Shown one piece after another: positions 51,116 to 60,881 of a stretch of 64,000 nucleotides of DNA. Location of the stretch: contig CAMYMV010000005.1 in NCBI GenBank assembly GCA_947259585.1, forward strand, positions 18,960 to 82,959, written 5' to 3'. The notes below the pieces were generated by a model. It was not told the DNA's origin. It made no database searches and was given only the letters and a program-made list of their open reading frames with translations. The stretch is from an uncultured Gemmatimonadales bacterium (GTDB taxonomy: Bacteria > Gemmatimonadota > Gemmatimonadetes > Palauibacterales > Palauibacteraceae). A program made the translations under genes and the position numbers. The stretch's first letter is position 1; the number at the start of each line of letters is the position of its first letter.

Positions 51116-52596
51116 TGCCGGCTGCCAGCCCGTGGGCCGTCGGAGCGTTCATCGGCTACCTGGTCCTCGTCGTGGCGATCGGCATCTACGCCGCGCGCTT
51201 CTCCTCGGCGGGCGTGGCGGAGTTCTTCATCGGCGGGCGCCGGATGAACCGGTTCGTCGTCGCGCTCTCCGCCGTCGTCTCGGGCCGCAGCGCGTGGCTC
51301 CTGCTCGGCGTCACCGGGATGGCCTACGCCATGGGCCCTTCCGCAGCCTGGGCAGTCGTCGGATACATCGTCGTCGAGGTCTTCCTCTTCCTCTACTACG
51401 CCCCCCGGCTCCGCCGCTTCAGCGCCCGCTACGACTGCATCACCGTGCCGGACTTCTACGCGGCCCGCTTCGAGGACGAGCGGGGGACGCTGCGTGCCCT
51501 GCTGGTGGTCGTGATCCTCCTGTTCATGGTCGGCTACGTGGCGAGCCAGTTCGTCGGAGGCGGCAAAGCGTTCGCGGCGGGCTTCGGCCTCTCGCCCACC
51601 AGGGGCGTGCTGCTGACCGCCGGCATCGTGCTCGTCTACACCATGCTCGGCGGCTTCCTGGCCGTGAGTCTCACGGACATGATCCAGGCCTGCTTCATGA
51701 TCTTTGCCCTCGTACTGCTGCCGGTGATCGCGATCGGCGACCGCGGCGGGCTGGGCGTCGTGCTGCAGGAGCTCGCGGCCCTCGATCCGACTCTCGTAGA
51801 TCCCTTCGCCCTCTCCGTGGGAGCCGGAATAGGATTTCTGGGCATCGGTCTCGGCTCACCAGGGAACCCGCACATTCTGGCCCGCTACATGTCGATCGAC
51901 GACCCGGCCCAGCTACGCTACTCCGCGGTCGTGGGGACCGTCTGGAACGTCGTGATGGCGTGGGGCGCGCTGTTTATAGGGCTCGTAGGGCGGGTCTACT
52001 TCCCCGAGGCGGCGATGCTCCCCCAGGGCGATACGGAGAGCCTCTATCCGCTCCTGGCCCAGCAGCACCTGCCGCCGGTCCTGTTCGGCGTGGTCGTCGC
52101 CTCGATCTTCGCGGCTATCATGTCGACGGCCGATTCACAGCTGCTCGTGGCGGCCTCAGCGGTCGTGCGGGACCTGTACGAAAAGGTCTGGCACCGCGGG
52201 GAGGCGATTCCGCAGCGGCGGCTGGTGTTCCTGAGTCGCGCGACGGTCGTCCTCCTGGTCGCGCTGGCGGTGGGGTTCGGGCTGGTGGCCGATCAGCTCG
52301 TCTTCTGGCTGGTGCTGTTCGCCTGGGCAGGCCTCGGAGCCTCGCTGGGCCCGACCTCGATCCTGGCCCTCTTCTGGCGCCGCACGACGAAGGCGGGGGT
52401 GATCGCCGGGATCGTCACGGGTACGGTCACCACCGTCATCTGGTACCTCGTGCCGGCGCTGAAGTCGCGTATGTACGAGCTGGTCCCGGCGTTCCTTCTG
52501 GCGCTCCTGGCTACTGTGCTCGTCTCGCTGGCCACGCGGCCGCCAAAGGAGGTGGACGCGCTTCACGCCGCGATGGAGCCGGCTGACAGGGGGTAG
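51115..52596 (+). CDS. Sodium/solute symporter (SSS family, PutP-like)
   Basis: The 493-residue product has about thirteen membrane helices and SSS motifs: FFIGGRRMNRFVVALSAVVSGRSAWLLLG in the first 70 residues (quoted in part), ITVPDFYAARFED, YTMLGGFLAVSLTDMIQ at about 178 and IFAAIMSTADSQLLVAAS at about 327. It most resembles PutP-type proline/amino-acid carriers. The histidine-degradation genes follow directly on the opposite strand, so histidine or urocanate is a possible substrate; that is inference. Confidence 0.88.
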   Translation: MPAASPWAVGAFIGYLVLVVAIGIYAARFSSAGVAEFFIGGRRMNRFVVALSAVVSGRSAWLLLGVTGMAYAMGPSAAWAVVGYIVVEVFLFLYYAPRLRRFSARYDCITVPDFYAARFEDERGTLRALLVVVILLFMVGYVASQFVGGGKAFAAGFGLSPTRGVLLTAGIVLVYTMLGGFLAVSLTDMIQACFMIFALVLLPVIAIGDRGGLGVVLQELAALDPTLVDPFALSVGAGIGFLGIGLGSPGNPHILARYMSIDDPAQLRYSAVVGTVWNVVMAWGALFIGLVGRVYFPEAAMLPQGDTESLYPLLAQQHLPPVLFGVVVASIFAAIMSTADSQLLVAASAVVRDLYEKVWHRGEAIPQRRLVFLSRATVVLLVALAVGFGLVADQLVFWLVLFAWAGLGASLGPTSILALFWRRTTKAGVIAGIVTGTVTTVIWYLVPALKSRMYELVPAFLLALLATVLVSLATRPPKEVDALHAAMEPADRG

Positions 52597-52609
52597 GGTC
52601 AGACCGTGG

Positions 52610-53839
52610 TTAGGCCGGCAGGCTCCCGGATGTGATCTCCCCACCAATGAACGTCGCCACGCAGGCGTTGGGCTGCAGGTGGTAGAGCCAGTGGTCGACG
52701 TCGGGCGCGTCGATGACCGCGAAGTCGGCCGCCTTTCCTGGCTCGAGCGACCCGATCCGATCCTCCAGTCCGACCGCCCGGGCGGCGTAGAGGGTCGCGC
52801 CCTTCAGGACCTCAGCGGGCGTCATCCGCTGAAGGTTGCAGGCGAGGGTCATCGCGAAGGGCAGGTGGTAGCTCGGCGCCGATCCGGGGTTGAAGTCGGT
52901 GGCCACCGCCACGGCGGCGCCCGCGTCGATCAACCGGCGGGCCGGCATAGGATCCTGGTTGAGATAGAGCGTCGCGATCGGCAGGCTGACTGCCACGACG
53001 CCCGCCTCGGCGACGGCCTGGATGCCTTCGTCGGAGATGCACTCGAGGTGGTCGGCGGATACGGCCCCCACCTCCGCGGCCAGCCGCGCGCCGCCGCCGT
53101 CGGTGAGCTGGTCGGCGTGCAGCTTGCCGAGGAGGCCGGCGGCGTTCCCGGCCTCGAGCACGCGGCGCGACTCGTCGTAGCTGAAGGCGGATTCCTCCAG
53201 GAAGACGTCGCAGCAGCGCGCCAGTCCCGCCCAGGCAGTCTGCGGGATGATCTCTCCCACGACGAGATCCACGTAGCCCCCCCGGTCCTCGCGGTATTCG
53301 GGCGGGACCACGTGGGCGGCGAGGAGCGTCGGGACGATGCGGACGGGTCCCGCTTCGGCGAGCTTGCGGTACACTGCGAGCTGCTTCAGCTCCTCTTCCA
53401 GCGAGAGGCCGTAGCCGCTCTTGCACTCGACCGTCGTGACCCCGAGCGCGAGCATCTCGTCCAAGAAGAGGCGGGATCGCTTGTACAGATCCTCTTGGCT
53501 CGCGGTCCGTGTCGCTCTTACGGTGGAGAGGATTCCGCCGCCGGCCTCGGCGATCTCGAGGTAGGAGCGGCCGAGGATGCGCTGCTCGAACTCGCCGGCC
53601 CGCCAGCCGGCGAAGGCGAGGTGGGTGTGGCAGTCGACGAGGCCGGGGACCACGAGCCGGCCGTCGGCGTCGAAGCTCTCATCGGCCGTGTACTGGAACG
53701 GGAGGGTGTCCTCGGGGCCGAGCCAGCAGACCACCCCGTCCCGCCAGGCGAGCGCGGCGTTGCTTATGGCGTGGATCTCGGCCTGGCCGCCCTCGGCGCG
53801 GCAGCTGGCGAGGTCGCCTATGTTGCGAAGGACAGGCAT
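52610..53839 (-). CDS. hutI: Imidazolonepropionase
   Basis: HutI opens imidazolonepropionate in the third step of histidine breakdown. The 409-residue amidohydrolase has VDCHTHLAFAGWR at about residue 68 (metal HxH), ECKSGYGLSLEEELK at about 138, LLAAHVVPPEY at about 168, KLHADQLTDGGGARLA at about 240 and ATDFNPGSAP near 310. It ends 13 bp from the convergent symporter gene. hutU and hutH lie upstream on the same strand, separated from it by a lipoprotein gene on the other strand. Confidence 0.95.
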   Translation of the reverse strand: MPVLRNIGDLASCRAEGGQAEIHAISNAALAWRDGVVCWLGPEDTLPFQYTADESFDADGRLVVPGLVDCHTHLAFAGWRAGEFEQRILGRSYLEIAEAGGGILSTVRATRTASQEDLYKRSRLFLDEMLALGVTTVECKSGYGLSLEEELKQLAVYRKLAEAGPVRIVPTLLAAHVVPPEYREDRGGYVDLVVGEIIPQTAWAGLARCCDVFLEESAFSYDESRRVLEAGNAAGLLGKLHADQLTDGGGARLAAEVGAVSADHLECISDEGIQAVAEAGVVAVSLPIATLYLNQDPMPARRLIDAGAAVAVATDFNPGSAPSYHLPFAMTLACNLQRMTPAEVLKGATLYAARAVGLEDRIGSLEPGKAADFAVIDAPDVDHWLYHLQPNACVATFIGGEITSGSLPA

Positions 53840-53877
53840 CGGACAGTCATCCGGGGTGAGAAGAGAGGAGGCTCGAG

Positions 53878-54246
53878 ATGAACCGAAGCGGCCACCGAAG
53901 CGGCGAACGGGGATTGGCTCGGCGAACCCGGGTCAGCCTCACGGCTGCGGTCGTCGTGATCGCGGCGACGCAGGCCGGCTGTGCGTCGAGCCTCAAGATC
54001 AGGGACCTCCTCGAGAACCCCGCCCGCTACAACGGCCAGACGGTTCAGGTCCACGGGGTGGTCACGAAGGGCGGCCCTATCATGAGCGGCGCGTACGAGC
54101 TCTCGGACAACACGGGCACGATCATGGTCATCCTTTCCGAGCGCGGGGCTCCGCGCGACGGCACGAGCCTCAAGGTCCAGGGCACGTTCCGGTCCGGCTT
54201 CGACTACGACAACAGCCGGATCTCCGTCATCCTCAAGGACCGCTGA
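53878..54246 (+). CDS. OB-fold lipoprotein inserted between hutU and hutI
   Basis: The 122-residue product has a basic N-terminus, a hydrophobic signal segment and lipobox TQAGCA (Cys at about residue 35). The mature part is a small OB-fold-like barrel: LENPARYNGQTVQVHGVVTK, DNTGTIMVILS and LKVQGTFRSG, similar to CcmE/tRNA-anti-like periplasmic OB domains. It runs opposite to the hut genes, so it is not part of their operon; its start is 38 bp from the hutI start (divergent). Function unknown. Confidence 0.75.
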   Translation: MNRSGHRSGERGLARRTRVSLTAAVVVIAATQAGCASSLKIRDLLENPARYNGQTVQVHGVVTKGGPIMSGAYELSDNTGTIMVILSERGAPRDGTSLKVQGTFRSGFDYDNSRISVILKDR

Positions 54247-54287
54247 TTGGACCGCTAGCCACGGCCCGATCGGGACCTCCAGCGGGT

Positions 54288-55955
54288 TCACTCCAGCATC
54301 GGCAGATCCACGCCACGCTCGCGGGCGGTCTCGACGGCCAGATCGTAGCCCGCGTCCGCGTGTCGCATCACGCCTGTGCCCGGGTCGGCGGTGAGCACGC
54401 GCTCCAGCCGGGCGTCCGCCGTGTCTGTGCCGTCCACGACGCACACCATCCCGGCATGGATGGCGTACCCGATCCCGACGCCGCCGCCGTGGTGGATCGA
54501 GACCCAGCTGGCGCCGCACGCCGTGTTCAGCATCGCGTTGAGCAGCGGCCAGTCGGCGATCGCATCCGATCCGTCCAGCATGCCTTCCGTCTCGCGGTTG
54601 GGTGAGGCCACCGATCCAGCGTCCAGGTGATCTCTCCCGATGACGAGGGGCGCATCGACCTTTCCCGTGCGCACGAGATGGTTGAAGCGGAGCCCCATCT
54701 CCGCTCGCTCTCCGTACTCGAGCCAGCAGATCCGGGCCGGGAGGCCCTGGAAATGGATCTGCTCCCCGGCCCTCTCGATCCAGCGGCGCAGGCCCTCCTT
54801 TTCGGGAAACGTCTCCAGAACGGCACGGTCCGTCTCGTAGATGTCCTCGGGCCGGCCCGACAGGGCGGCCCAGCGGAACGGTCCGGCGCCTCGGCAGAAG
54901 AGCGGCCTGATGAACTCCGGCACGAAGCCCGGGATCCGGAAAGCCTCCTCCATGCCGCGGAGATCCGCCACCTGACCCCGGATGTTGTTGCCGTAGTCGA
55001 ACGTGACCGCGCCCGCTTCCTGCATGTCCAGCATCGCGCGCACGTGGACGACCATGGAGTCGAGCACCCGTGCCTCGTATCCCTCCGGGTCCCGCTCTCG
55101 CTCGACCTCGGACTCCTCGGGGGAGAGGCCGAGCGGGATGTAGCCCACCCTCAGGTCGTGGGCGGAAGTCTGGTCGGTGAGAGCATCCGGCACGATCCCG
55201 CGCTCGACCAGTTGGGGGAGCACCTCGGCGATGTTGCCCAGCAGCCCGACCGACAGCGCCTCGCCCCGCTCTCGCGCACCCAGCACCAGCTCGAGCGCCT
55301 CATCCAGGTCGGTCGACATGCGGTCCAGGTAGCCGGTCTCGAGCCGGCGCCGGATTCGATCTTCCCGAACCTCGACGCCCAGGAAGGCGCCCCCGTTCAT
55401 CGTCGTCGCCAGGGGCTGTGCCCCTCCCATGCCACCGAGCCCCGCCGTGACGAGCAGCCGTCCCTTCAGGGAGCCGCCAAAGTGCTGGCGCGCGCACTCC
55501 GCGAAGGTCTCGTAGGTGCCCTGCAGGATTCCCTGCGTACCGATGTAGATCCAGGAGCCGGCCGTCATCTGGCCGAACATCGTGAGGCCGAGGTCGTCGA
55601 GCCGCCGGAACTCGTCCCAGGTGGCCCACTTGGGGACGAGGTGGGCGTTAGCGATCAGGACGCGGGGGGCCTCCTCGTGCGTTCGGAACACGCCGACGGG
55701 CTTCCCGCTCTGAACGAGCAGCGTCTCATCGTTCTCCAGCCGCCGCAGCGTCCGGACGATCGCCTCGTAGCACTCCCAGTTGCGCGCCGCCTTTCCGGCA
55801 CCGCCGTAGACGATGAGCTGATCGGGATCCTCGGCCACGTCCGGGTCCAGGTTGTTCATCAGCATGCGGAGGGCGGCTTCCTGGTGCCAACCTTTGCAGC
55901 TGATCTCGCTTCCGGTGGGTGCCCGGACGGTCCGGGCGAGGGTGCTGCTGGCCAT
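54288..55955 (-). CDS. hutU: Urocanate hydratase
   Basis: HutU converts urocanate to imidazolonepropionate using tightly bound NAD. The 555-residue product has [14 protein letters not shown] at about residue 48 (NAD region), the central [20 protein letters not shown] at about 167, [20 protein letters not shown] at about 311 and the catalytic-Cys segment [16 protein letters not shown] at about 351, and ends with [17 protein letters not shown]. Length matches the family. It lies 63 bp after hutH. Confidence 0.97.
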   Translation of the reverse strand: MASSTLARTVRAPTGSEISCKGWHQEAALRMLMNNLDPDVAEDPDQLIVYGGAGKAARNWECYEAIVRTLRRLENDETLLVQSGKPVGVFRTHEEAPRVLIANAHLVPKWATWDEFRRLDDLGLTMFGQMTAGSWIYIGTQGILQGTYETFAECARQHFGGSLKGRLLVTAGLGGMGGAQPLATTMNGGAFLGVEVREDRIRRRLETGYLDRMSTDLDEALELVLGARERGEALSVGLLGNIAEVLPQLVERGIVPDALTDQTSAHDLRVGYIPLGLSPEESEVERERDPEGYEARVLDSMVVHVRAMLDMQEAGAVTFDYGNNIRGQVADLRGMEEAFRIPGFVPEFIRPLFCRGAGPFRWAALSGRPEDIYETDRAVLETFPEKEGLRRWIERAGEQIHFQGLPARICWLEYGERAEMGLRFNHLVRTGKVDAPLVIGRDHLDAGSVASPNRETEGMLDGSDAIADWPLLNAMLNTACGASWVSIHHGGGVGIGYAIHAGMVCVVDGTDTADARLERVLTADPGTGVMRHADAGYDLAVETARERGVDLPMLE

Positions 55956-56018
55956 GGCTCGCTACCGTCTGCTGTTGATACGCCGCCGGACGGTCCTCAC
56001 TGTCGTCCAGCCTGAAGT

Positions 56019-57590
56019 CTAGCCGACCGCGACGTCCGCCGCCTCCAGAAGGGCTCCCGACCGGATCAGCTCGTCCAGCGCCTGGATGTCCGGCGTGAGC
56101 TCGCGGTCGCGCTCGAGCTTCGAGACGTGCTCCCGGACGAGGCTGTAGGCGGCGCTCGTGCCGCGGCCCAGCCGGGCGGGCCCGTTCGGCCGCAGATCGA
56201 TCGCCTGAGCCGCGGTCATGAGCTCGATCGCGATCACCGTGTGGACGTTGGCCACGATCTCGCGGGCGTGCCGGGCCGCGTTCGCGCCCATGCTCACGTG
56301 ATCTTCCTGGCTCGCGCTGGAGGGAATCGAGTCCACGCTGTCGGGGTGGGCGAGCGTCTTGCTGTCGGATACCAGCGCGGCCGCCGTGTACTGGGCGACC
56401 ATCAGGCCGCTGTCCAGTCCACCGTTCTCGACCAGCATCGAGGGCAGGCCGCCGTTGAGCTCCGGCGCGAGCAGCCGGAAGATCCGGCGCTCCGCCATTC
56501 CCGCGACGTCCGCCAGGGCGATGCCCAGCATGTCGAGCCAGAGGGCCGGTCCCTGGCCGTGGAAGTTTCCTCCGGAGATCGTCGTCGGCTCAACTCCGTC
56601 GAGATCGACAAAGACGAGGGGGTTGTCGCTGGCGGCGTTGATCGCCGCCGTGATCCTCTTTCTGAGGAACGCCACGACATCGCTCGCGGGGCCGAGGGCC
56701 TGCGGCACGCAGCGGAGGCTGTAGGCGTCCTGCACCCGGTCGGGCTCCGTGTCGATCAGGGTGCTGGCCGCGAACAGGGAGCGAAGACGGGCCGCGACGC
56801 GGAGCTGCCCCGGCTGCCCGGCGGCCTCGTGAAGGGCAGGGTGGAACGCGGCCGAAAGGGCGCAGAGCGCTTCGAGGCTGAGGGCCGCCGATATCGCGGC
56901 GTGGTCCAACACGCTCTCGGCGTCGGCCAATGCCAGCGCCGCGGTCCCAAGCATGAAGTCCATGCCGTTCGTGAGAGCCAGTCCGTCTTTCGGCTCGGGC
57001 CGGATCCGGTCGAGTCCGGCGCGGCGCATCGCCTCGGCGCCGGTGAGCCGCTCTCCGTCGTGCCAGGCGAAGCCGCTGTAGCCGCCGTCAACGCCTTCCT
57101 CACCCTCGGGCTCGGCGATGAGGACGGCCGCCACGTGGGCCTGCGGAGCCAGGTCGCCGCTGGCTCCGAGCGAGCCCTTGGCCGGCACGTCGGGCGTCAC
57201 GTCCCGGTTCAGCATCTCCACCAGCGTCTCGGCCACCTCGGGCCTCACGCCGGAGAGTCCCTTGGACAGCGAATTGGCCCGGATCAGCATCATCCCCCGG
57301 ACGATCTCGCGGGGAAGGGAATCACCGACGCCTGCCGCACAGTTCAACACGAGGTTTCGGGAGAGTCGGCGCGCTTCATCGGGCCGGATCCGCTGGTGGG
57401 CCAGCGAACCGAACCCCGTGTTCACGCCGTACACCGTGCGCTCGTCGCGCTCGATCACGTCCTGGAGCCATGCCTGGCTCCGGTTCATCGAGGACTTCAC
57501 GGCGTCCGCCAGTGGAGCCACCGCCTCATCAGCACGGGCCACGCGCTGAATGTCCTCGATCGTCAGGCTATGGCCGTCGATCTCGATCAT
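56019..57590 (-). CDS. hutH: Histidine ammonia-lyase
   Basis: HutH removes ammonia from histidine to give urocanate. The 523-residue product has the GSLGASGDLAPQAH motif whose Ala143-Ser144-Gly145 forms the MIO cofactor, YGVNTGFGSLAHQRI at about 54, NGMDFMLGT, AINAASDNPLVF, SGGNFHGQ and SQEDHVSMG. The start ATG at 57588-57590 is preferred to an upstream in-frame ATG that would add 36 non-conserved residues. It heads the hutH-hutU unit and is divergent from the S9 peptidase gene. Confidence 0.97.
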   Translation of the reverse strand: MIEIDGHSLTIEDIQRVARADEAVAPLADAVKSSMNRSQAWLQDVIERDERTVYGVNTGFGSLAHQRIRPDEARRLSRNLVLNCAAGVGDSLPREIVRGMMLIRANSLSKGLSGVRPEVAETLVEMLNRDVTPDVPAKGSLGASGDLAPQAHVAAVLIAEPEGEEGVDGGYSGFAWHDGERLTGAEAMRRAGLDRIRPEPKDGLALTNGMDFMLGTAALALADAESVLDHAAISAALSLEALCALSAAFHPALHEAAGQPGQLRVAARLRSLFAASTLIDTEPDRVQDAYSLRCVPQALGPASDVVAFLRKRITAAINAASDNPLVFVDLDGVEPTTISGGNFHGQGPALWLDMLGIALADVAGMAERRIFRLLAPELNGGLPSMLVENGGLDSGLMVAQYTAAALVSDSKTLAHPDSVDSIPSSASQEDHVSMGANAARHAREIVANVHTVIAIELMTAAQAIDLRPNGPARLGRGTSAAYSLVREHVSKLERDRELTPDIQALDELIRSGALLEAADVAVG

Positions 57591-57753
57591 CTCATCTTCG
57601 GTGTCGGTGTGGCGTTGTTCTCGGTTTTGACCCCAAGGAGTCGGCCTCATCGGCAATCGAGGCTGCCACAACGTACGGGCCGCGCACGGAAGCGCCACCC
57701 CCTGTATCTTCGGGACAGCACCCGGTCAAAATCGACGCTCTGGGAGGAGTGCA

Positions 57754-59817
57754 ATGTCTCGAATCCAAGCCGGTCATCCCCGTCCGGGGTGGCTTGCCGC
57801 GGCCATCCTGGCGCTGCTCGTCGCCCCCGCGCTGGTACCCCTCGCTTCCACGCTTGCCGCCCAGGAGTCGGCCCTGCAGGAGGTTCCTCGGGTTCGTAAG
57901 GTGAACGACGGGAACGTGATCCTCGACGACGTGCCCGCGATCCCCGCCAGTCTCGGCGACCGGCTGCGACGTTACGAGAACGTCCGCAGCGCTTCGTTCG
58001 CGGCCTGGGCGGAGGATGGACGAGCGATGTACGTCTCCACGCGCTTCGGGGAGACGAGTCAGCTGCACCGGGTGGACATGCCGCGCGGGGCGAGGACCCA
58101 GATGACCTTCCTGTCCGAGCCGATTTCGGGTGCGGTGAAGAGGCCGCAGACGCGCGAGCTCCTGTTCGGCATGGATGAGGGCGGCGCCGAGTTCTACCAG
58201 CTCTTCCTCTTCGATCCACAGACCGCCGAGTACCGGCGTCTGACCGATGGGGTGTCGCGCAACGGAGCGCCCGAGTTCAGCCGGGACGGCAAGTGGCTCG
58301 CGTTCCGCAGCACACGTAGGAACGGCCGCTCGAACGATGTGTGGATCATGGAGGTGGCCGACACCAGCTCGTCCCACCTACTGGTCGAGGCTCCGGATGG
58401 CGCGTACTGGGGACCCGCGGACTGGGATGCGGAGAACCAACGGGTGCTCGGCGTCCAGTACGTGAGCATCACCGACTCGCGAATCTGGGTCGTGGACGTG
58501 ATGAGCGGAGACGTGCGCCTGATCGCGGGCGGCGACGAGGCGCCCGGCAACTACTCCGGCATATCGCCCCGCTTCGCGCCGGATGGCCGCGGGGCCTTTC
58601 TCTCGACCGACCGGGACTCCGAGTTCAACCGCCTCGTGTACGTGGACCTGGAGACCGGAGAGATCGAGCCGATCACGTCGGGCATCGATTGGAACGTCGA
58701 GGGGTTCGCGCTGAGCGAGGACGGCCGGCAGGCGGCCTTCACGGTCAACGAGGACGGCCGCTCGCGGCTCTACCTGATGGATCCGGCGGCGCGCCGCTAC
58801 GCGCCCGTCCCGGAGGTGCCGCTCGGACGCGTCTTCGGGATCGAGTTCAGCCCCGACGGACGGCGGCTCGCCATGACGATCAGCACCGCCGACAGCCCGT
58901 CCGACGTCTACACGCTCGAGCTCGGCGACGGCGCCCTCGAGTCCGAGGCGCTCACGCGCTGGACCTTCAGCGAGATCGGCGGTCTGAGCCGGCAGACCTT
59001 CGTCGAGCCCGAGCTCGTCCACTTCCCGACCTTCGACTCAGGCAGCGGCGGCCCCGACCTGATCCCGGCCTTCGTCTACCGGCCTCGAACGCCGGGTCCG
59101 CACCCCGTGATCATCTCGATCCACGGCGGCCCCGAGAGCCAGTACCGGCCCGGCTTCAGCAGCACCTACCAGATGTGGGTGAACGAGCTGGGCGCGGCGG
59201 TGATCGCACCGAACGTGCGCGGCAGCTCGGGCTATGGGAAGGCGTACGTGAAGCTCGACAACGGGCGCCTGAGGGAGAACTCGGTACGAGATATCGGCGC
59301 GCTCCTCGACTGGATCGCCGAGCAGCCGGACCTGGATGAATCCCGCGTGGCCGTCTACGGAGGCAGTTACGGCGGCTACATGGTGCTGGCGAGCCTGGTC
59401 CACTACAGCGACCGCCTTCGCGGCGGCGTGGAGATCGTCGGGATCAGCAACTTCGTCACCTTCCTGGAGAACACGCAGGACTACCGGCGAGACGCCCGGC
59501 GAGTGGAGTACGGGGATGAGCGCGATCCCGAGATGCGGGCCTTTCTCAACGCGATCAGCCCGAACCGGAGCGCCGAGAAGATCCGCGTCCCGTTGCTCGT
59601 CGCGCAGGGGCAGAACGACCCGAGGGTGCCAGTGACCGAATCGGACCAGGTCGTCACCGCCGTGCGCCGGAACCTGATGCCCGTCTGGTACATGAAGGCC
59701 CTGAACGAGGGGCACGGCTTCCGAAAGAAGGAGAACGCGGACCTCTATCGCGCCATCGCCTTCATGTTTCTCGAGCAGTACCTGATGGCCGATGGCCCGG
59801 TGGCGACGGTCGAGTAG
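57754..59817 (+). CDS. Secreted S9-family prolyl oligopeptidase/dipeptidyl peptidase
   Basis: The 687-residue product has a signal peptide (cleavage near LAAQ, residue ~33), a beta-propeller-like N-terminal region with repeated WAEDGRAMYVSTRFGETSQL-type blades (about 85-400), and an alpha/beta-hydrolase domain with HGGPESQYRP at about 451, the nucleophile GGSYGGYM (Ser at about 538), AQGQNDPRVPVTES (Asp at about 622) and NEGHGFRKKEN (His at about 653). It would release peptides in the periplasm or outside. GGGAGGAG precedes the ATG. Confidence 0.92.
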   Translation: MSRIQAGHPRPGWLAAAILALLVAPALVPLASTLAAQESALQEVPRVRKVNDGNVILDDVPAIPASLGDRLRRYENVRSASFAAWAEDGRAMYVSTRFGETSQLHRVDMPRGARTQMTFLSEPISGAVKRPQTRELLFGMDEGGAEFYQLFLFDPQTAEYRRLTDGVSRNGAPEFSRDGKWLAFRSTRRNGRSNDVWIMEVADTSSSHLLVEAPDGAYWGPADWDAENQRVLGVQYVSITDSRIWVVDVMSGDVRLIAGGDEAPGNYSGISPRFAPDGRGAFLSTDRDSEFNRLVYVDLETGEIEPITSGIDWNVEGFALSEDGRQAAFTVNEDGRSRLYLMDPAARRYAPVPEVPLGRVFGIEFSPDGRRLAMTISTADSPSDVYTLELGDGALESEALTRWTFSEIGGLSRQTFVEPELVHFPTFDSGSGGPDLIPAFVYRPRTPGPHPVIISIHGGPESQYRPGFSSTYQMWVNELGAAVIAPNVRGSSGYGKAYVKLDNGRLRENSVRDIGALLDWIAEQPDLDESRVAVYGGSYGGYMVLASLVHYSDRLRGGVEIVGISNFVTFLENTQDYRRDARRVEYGDERDPEMRAFLNAISPNRSAEKIRVPLLVAQGQNDPRVPVTESDQVVTAVRRNLMPVWYMKALNEGHGFRKKENADLYRAIAFMFLEQYLMADGPVATVE

Positions 59818-59883
59818 CGGCCGATAGCCACGCGAGGTCGGCCGCTCCGAGAGATGACTTCAACCCAATTGGAGAAGATATCC

Positions 59884-60609
59884 ATGACGAAAGCGAGTAA
59901 CCTCGAGAATCGGCTGCGGAAGCTGGAGAGGCAGAACCGCCGGCTGCGCCTGATCGTCTACACCGGCCTGGTCGCGGTGGCGGGCGGCGTGCTGATGGCG
60001 CAGACGCGGCCGGCACGAACGATCGAGGCGGAGCGGTTCGTGGTTCGCGACGGCGCCGGGAACGTGCGCGGCGAATTCGGCCTGAACGACGACGGTATGC
60101 CGCGGCTGGCCATGTATCAGGCAGCCCAGGACATCGAGAGCATCTGGCTCGGCGTCCAGGACGCCGTCCCGCTTCTTACCCTCCAGCGGGTCGGCCATAC
60201 GTTCCAGTCGCAGCTCACCGAGGGCCTCTTCTTCGTGAGAGGCGCCAACGGGTCGATGCTCGTGGACCTCGAGACGTCGGATGCCTCGGGCGGGCTGTCG
60301 CTGCGCGACCGCTTCGGCTCGACCAGGGCACGGATCAACTGGCCCGGCCGTGAAGTCTCTCTCGGACTCTACAGCCCCGAGGGCGAGACGAGAGTGGTGG
60401 CCGCCCTCGACTCGCAGGGCACCGCGAGCATCGGTCTTCCCTACGGGGGCGAGCGCGGCGCCCAGATGTACTCGCGAGCCATGAGCCTGGGGATGGTGAT
60501 CTACGACTCGCAGGGCCGGCTGCGGTACGGGATCGATGTGCCCCCCGCCGACCTGGCGAACCTGGGCATCTTCGATGACGAAGGCAGGACGCTCTTCGGC
60601 GTGCCCTAG
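59884..60609 (+). CDS. Membrane-anchored protein with coiled-coil start, function unknown
   Basis: The 241-residue product starts with a charged, probably coiled-coil segment (LENRLRKLERQNRRLRLI), a membrane helix (about residues 22-40) and a soluble part made of repeating beta-strand motifs (RFVVRDGAGNVRGEFGL, LFFVRGANGSMLVDL, SLGLYSPEGETRVVAAL, GRLRYGIDV), which looks like a beta-rich repeat fold. ATG at 59884 has GGAGAAG upstream and is preferred to 59854. No family recognised. Confidence 0.7.
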   Translation: MTKASNLENRLRKLERQNRRLRLIVYTGLVAVAGGVLMAQTRPARTIEAERFVVRDGAGNVRGEFGLNDDGMPRLAMYQAAQDIESIWLGVQDAVPLLTLQRVGHTFQSQLTEGLFFVRGANGSMLVDLETSDASGGLSLRDRFGSTRARINWPGREVSLGLYSPEGETRVVAALDSQGTASIGLPYGGERGAQMYSRAMSLGMVIYDSQGRLRYGIDVPPADLANLGIFDDEGRTLFGVP

Positions 60610-60664
60610 TCGGCGGACGCCCAGATCCTGCGGCCCGTGCGGCCCACAGGTCTCAGATGCAGGC

Positions 60665-60688
60665 AGGGGCGGCCCCGAAGGAACCGCC
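60665..60688 (+). repeat. 24-bp repeat, copy 1
   Basis: AGGGGCGGCCCCGAAGG plus AACCGCC is identical to 63103-63126. The GGGGCGG arm pairs with the CCGCC arm, so it can form a hairpin; this copy lacks the extra CC that would lengthen the stem. It sits 55 bp after the preceding gene stop. Confidence 0.75.
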
Positions 60689-60780
60689 ATAGGACTGCAA
60701 GAAGAACGGCGAATCCACTGGTCAATAGCCGACAGTATTTGTTGCCAATGACCCCGTCCAACAACTACCAACCCTCCTCG

Positions 60781-60809
60781 TTTACACCCTCCGCACCACG
60801 CCGTATTGT
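60781..60809 (+). promoter_or_regulatory. Sigma-70-like promoter before a secreted-protein gene
   Basis: TTTACA at 60781-60786 and TATTGT at 60804-60809 with a 17-bp spacer. The region is locally AT-richer than its surroundings and lies about 70 bp before the ATG at 60882. Confidence 0.5.
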
Positions 60810-60881
60810 GGCCTCAGTGATCACGATCGAGCACCCGGACAACTCACGCAGTATCGATCACGTGGGGGGGGAGAGATCATC

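Noticed and set aside
54627..57899. Long plus-strand frames opposite hutU and hutH
   Set aside because: Both are shadows of well-conserved enzymes and show no motif or ribosome-binding site.
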